NCBI GenBank assembly: GCA_030039525.1 | Contig: JASHVI010000074.1 | Location: 1-6,840 of the forward strand | Source: Thermoplasmata archaeon | GTDB taxonomy: Archaea; Thermoplasmatota; Thermoplasmata; Lutacidiplasmatales; UBA184 | Direction of reading: 5' to 3' | Length of the DNA: 6,840 bases | In this document: in pieces, positions 5,998 through 6,840 of the stretch | Numbering within the stretch: position 1 is the stretch's first letter | How the letters are laid out: the number at the start of each line of letters is the position of its first letter | Notes under the pieces: generated by a model | Database searches by the model: none | Told to the model about the DNA's origin: nothing | What the model saw: only the letters and a program-made list of their open reading frames with translations | Made by a program: the position numbers and the translations under genes

Positions 5998-6624
5998 GTG
6001 CGGCCCGGACCGGTGGGGACCGTGGGATCGCGGAGCGGGGGGCCGAAGGTCCGGCGCTGTCCCTGGGGAGCCGGAGAGGACCCGGAGATGCGGGCGTATC
6101 ACGACCGCGAGTGGGGAGTCCCGGTCCACGACGACCGGAAGCACTTCGAGTTCCTGGTCCTCGAGGGCGCCCAGGCCGGCCTCAGCTGGTCGACGATCCT
6201 GCACAAGCGTTCGGGCTACGCCCGCGCGTTCGACGACTTCGACCCGGCGCGCGTCGCCCGATACTCCGCCGCGAAGGTCGAGCAGCTCGCGCGGGACCCG
6301 GGCATCGTGCGGAACCGCCGGAAGATCGAGTCCGCGGTGCGGAACGCCCGCGCCTTCCGGAAGGTCCAGCGGGAGTTCGGAAGCTTCGACGCCTACGCGT
6401 GGGGCTTCGTCCAGGGACGCCCCGTCCAGAACCGCCGGAAGCGGACCGAGATGCTCCCGGCGACCTCGCCGGAGTCGGACGCCTGGAGCGAGGACCTCCG
6501 GGAGCGGGGATTCAACTTCGTCGGCTCCACGATCGTCTACGCGCACATGCAGGCCGTCGGGATGGTCAACGACCACGCCGTCGACTGCTTCCGACATCGG
6601 GCCGTCGGGGAGCTCGCGCCGTGA
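5998..6624 (+). CDS. tag: DNA-3-methyladenine glycosylase I
   Basis: The product excises 3-methyladenine from alkylated DNA, the first step of base excision repair. It matches the Tag family along its length. The zinc-binding residues known from E. coli Tag (C4, H17, H175, C179) correspond to C21, H35, H193 and C197. The catalytic-site glutamate and tryptophan of E. coli Tag (E38, W46) correspond to E56 and W64 in LEGAQAGLSW. Other family signatures are YHDREWGVP (34-42), DPGIVRNRRKI, RGFNFVGSTIVYAHMQAVG and VNDH. From the GTG at 5998 it is 208 residues, about 20 longer than E. coli Tag, mostly through a Gly/Arg/Pro-rich N-terminal extension before RRC. In-frame GTG codons at 6013 and 6022 would shorten it towards the usual length, and the promoter position favours one of them. 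Its stop overlaps the next gene's GTG start (GTGA), so the two are probably co-translated. Confidence 0.93.
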   Translation: MRPGPVGTVGSRSGGPKVRRCPWGAGEDPEMRAYHDREWGVPVHDDRKHFEFLVLEGAQAGLSWSTILHKRSGYARAFDDFDPARVARYSAAKVEQLARDPGIVRNRRKIESAVRNARAFRKVQREFGSFDAYAWGFVQGRPVQNRRKRTEMLPATSPESDAWSEDLRERGFNFVGSTIVYAHMQAVGMVNDHAVDCFRHRAVGELAP

Positions 6625-6840
6625 CCGGGACGTACTTCGTCGTCAACTCCTACCACGGCCCGGCGTGGGCGGACGGGACCCCGATGCGGGAGCAGGCGGG
6701 ATGGCCCGCCCATCGGGAGTTCATGAACGGCCTGCCGGAGGGGCTCGTCCGGCTCGGCGGACCCGTCGACGGCCACCGGCACCGGGCCATGCTCATCGTG
6801 AAGGCCGAGAGCCTTGCCGAGGTGCACCGGCTCCTCGACC
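6621..6840 (+). CDS. YciI-like family protein, N-terminal 73 residues (cut by window end)
   Basis: Reading from the GTG at 6621 gives MTGTYFVVNSYHGPAWADG, then REQAGWPAHREFMNGL (23-38), then VRLGGPVDGHRHRAMLIV (43-60), then AESLAEVHRLLD (62-73) at the edge. The order fits YciI-like proteins of the dimeric alpha/beta barrel fold: a first beta strand, a helix with the conserved 'H--F---L' (H31, F34, L38), a 'GGP' turn before a strand, and the 'A-S--E----L' helix that usually precedes 'DPW'. The biochemical role of most of these proteins is unknown; H31 is the residue usually proposed for the active site. The start is fixed by a four-base overlap with tag and by the lack of a better upstream codon. 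About 25-40 residues remain beyond the window if it has the usual family length. Confidence 0.72.
   Translation, partial: MTGTYFVVNSYHGPAWADGTPMREQAGWPAHREFMNGLPEGLVRLGGPVDGHRHRAMLIVKAESLAEVHRLLD

Noticed and set aside
1..6840. Possible defence system, mobile element or biosynthetic cluster
   Set aside because: No transposase, integrase, nuclease, toxin-antitoxin pair, CRISPR repeat or synthase is visible. The genes alternate in strand and have unrelated roles.

Overview
This is very GC-rich DNA, packed with genes and using mostly G/C third codon positions. I favour an archaeal host, perhaps a GC-rich member of the Thermoplasmatota-type lineages. The reason is promoter spacing: the divergent poxB and MFS genes each have a short AT-rich box centred 26-28 bases before the start codon. 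That is the spacing of an archaeal TATA box on a leaderless transcript; a bacterial -10 box on a leaderless gene would sit about 7-12 bases upstream. Two other genes have ordinary Shine-Dalgarno sites, so the genome seems to mix both modes. The host call is inference; a GC-rich bacterium is not excluded.

Layout from left to right. (1) Bases 1-105, minus: the first 35 codons of a medium-chain dehydrogenase/quinone oxidoreductase, cut by the window edge. (2) Bases 106-290: a divergent promoter region. (3) 291-734, plus: a small protein of unknown function with a proline-rich tail. (4) 792-2513, minus: a full-length pyruvate:quinone oxidoreductase (PoxB), convergent with the previous gene. (5) 2514-2648: a divergent promoter region shared with (6) an MFS exporter of the MFS_3/DHA3 type, 2649-3911, plus. 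(7) 3943-4824, minus: a class I SAM-dependent methyltransferase, convergent with the exporter across 31 bases. (8) 4906-5850, minus: a secreted Ser/Thr-rich protein with nine N-glycosylation sequons and six mature cysteines, of no family I recognise. (9) 5851-5997: a third divergent promoter region. (10) 5998-6624, plus: DNA-3-methyladenine glycosylase I (Tag), overlapping by four bases (11) the start of a YciI-like protein that runs off the right edge.

The genes look like housekeeping and accessory metabolism rather than one pathway. PoxB would convert pyruvate to acetate and CO2 while passing electrons to the quinone pool, the exporter shares its promoter region, and Tag removes alkylated adenine from DNA. 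I see no CRISPR array, transposase, integrase, tRNA or rRNA, and no convincing multi-gene novel system. The least explained items are the secreted sequon-rich protein, the small protein at 291-734, and the translationally coupled tag-yciI pair.
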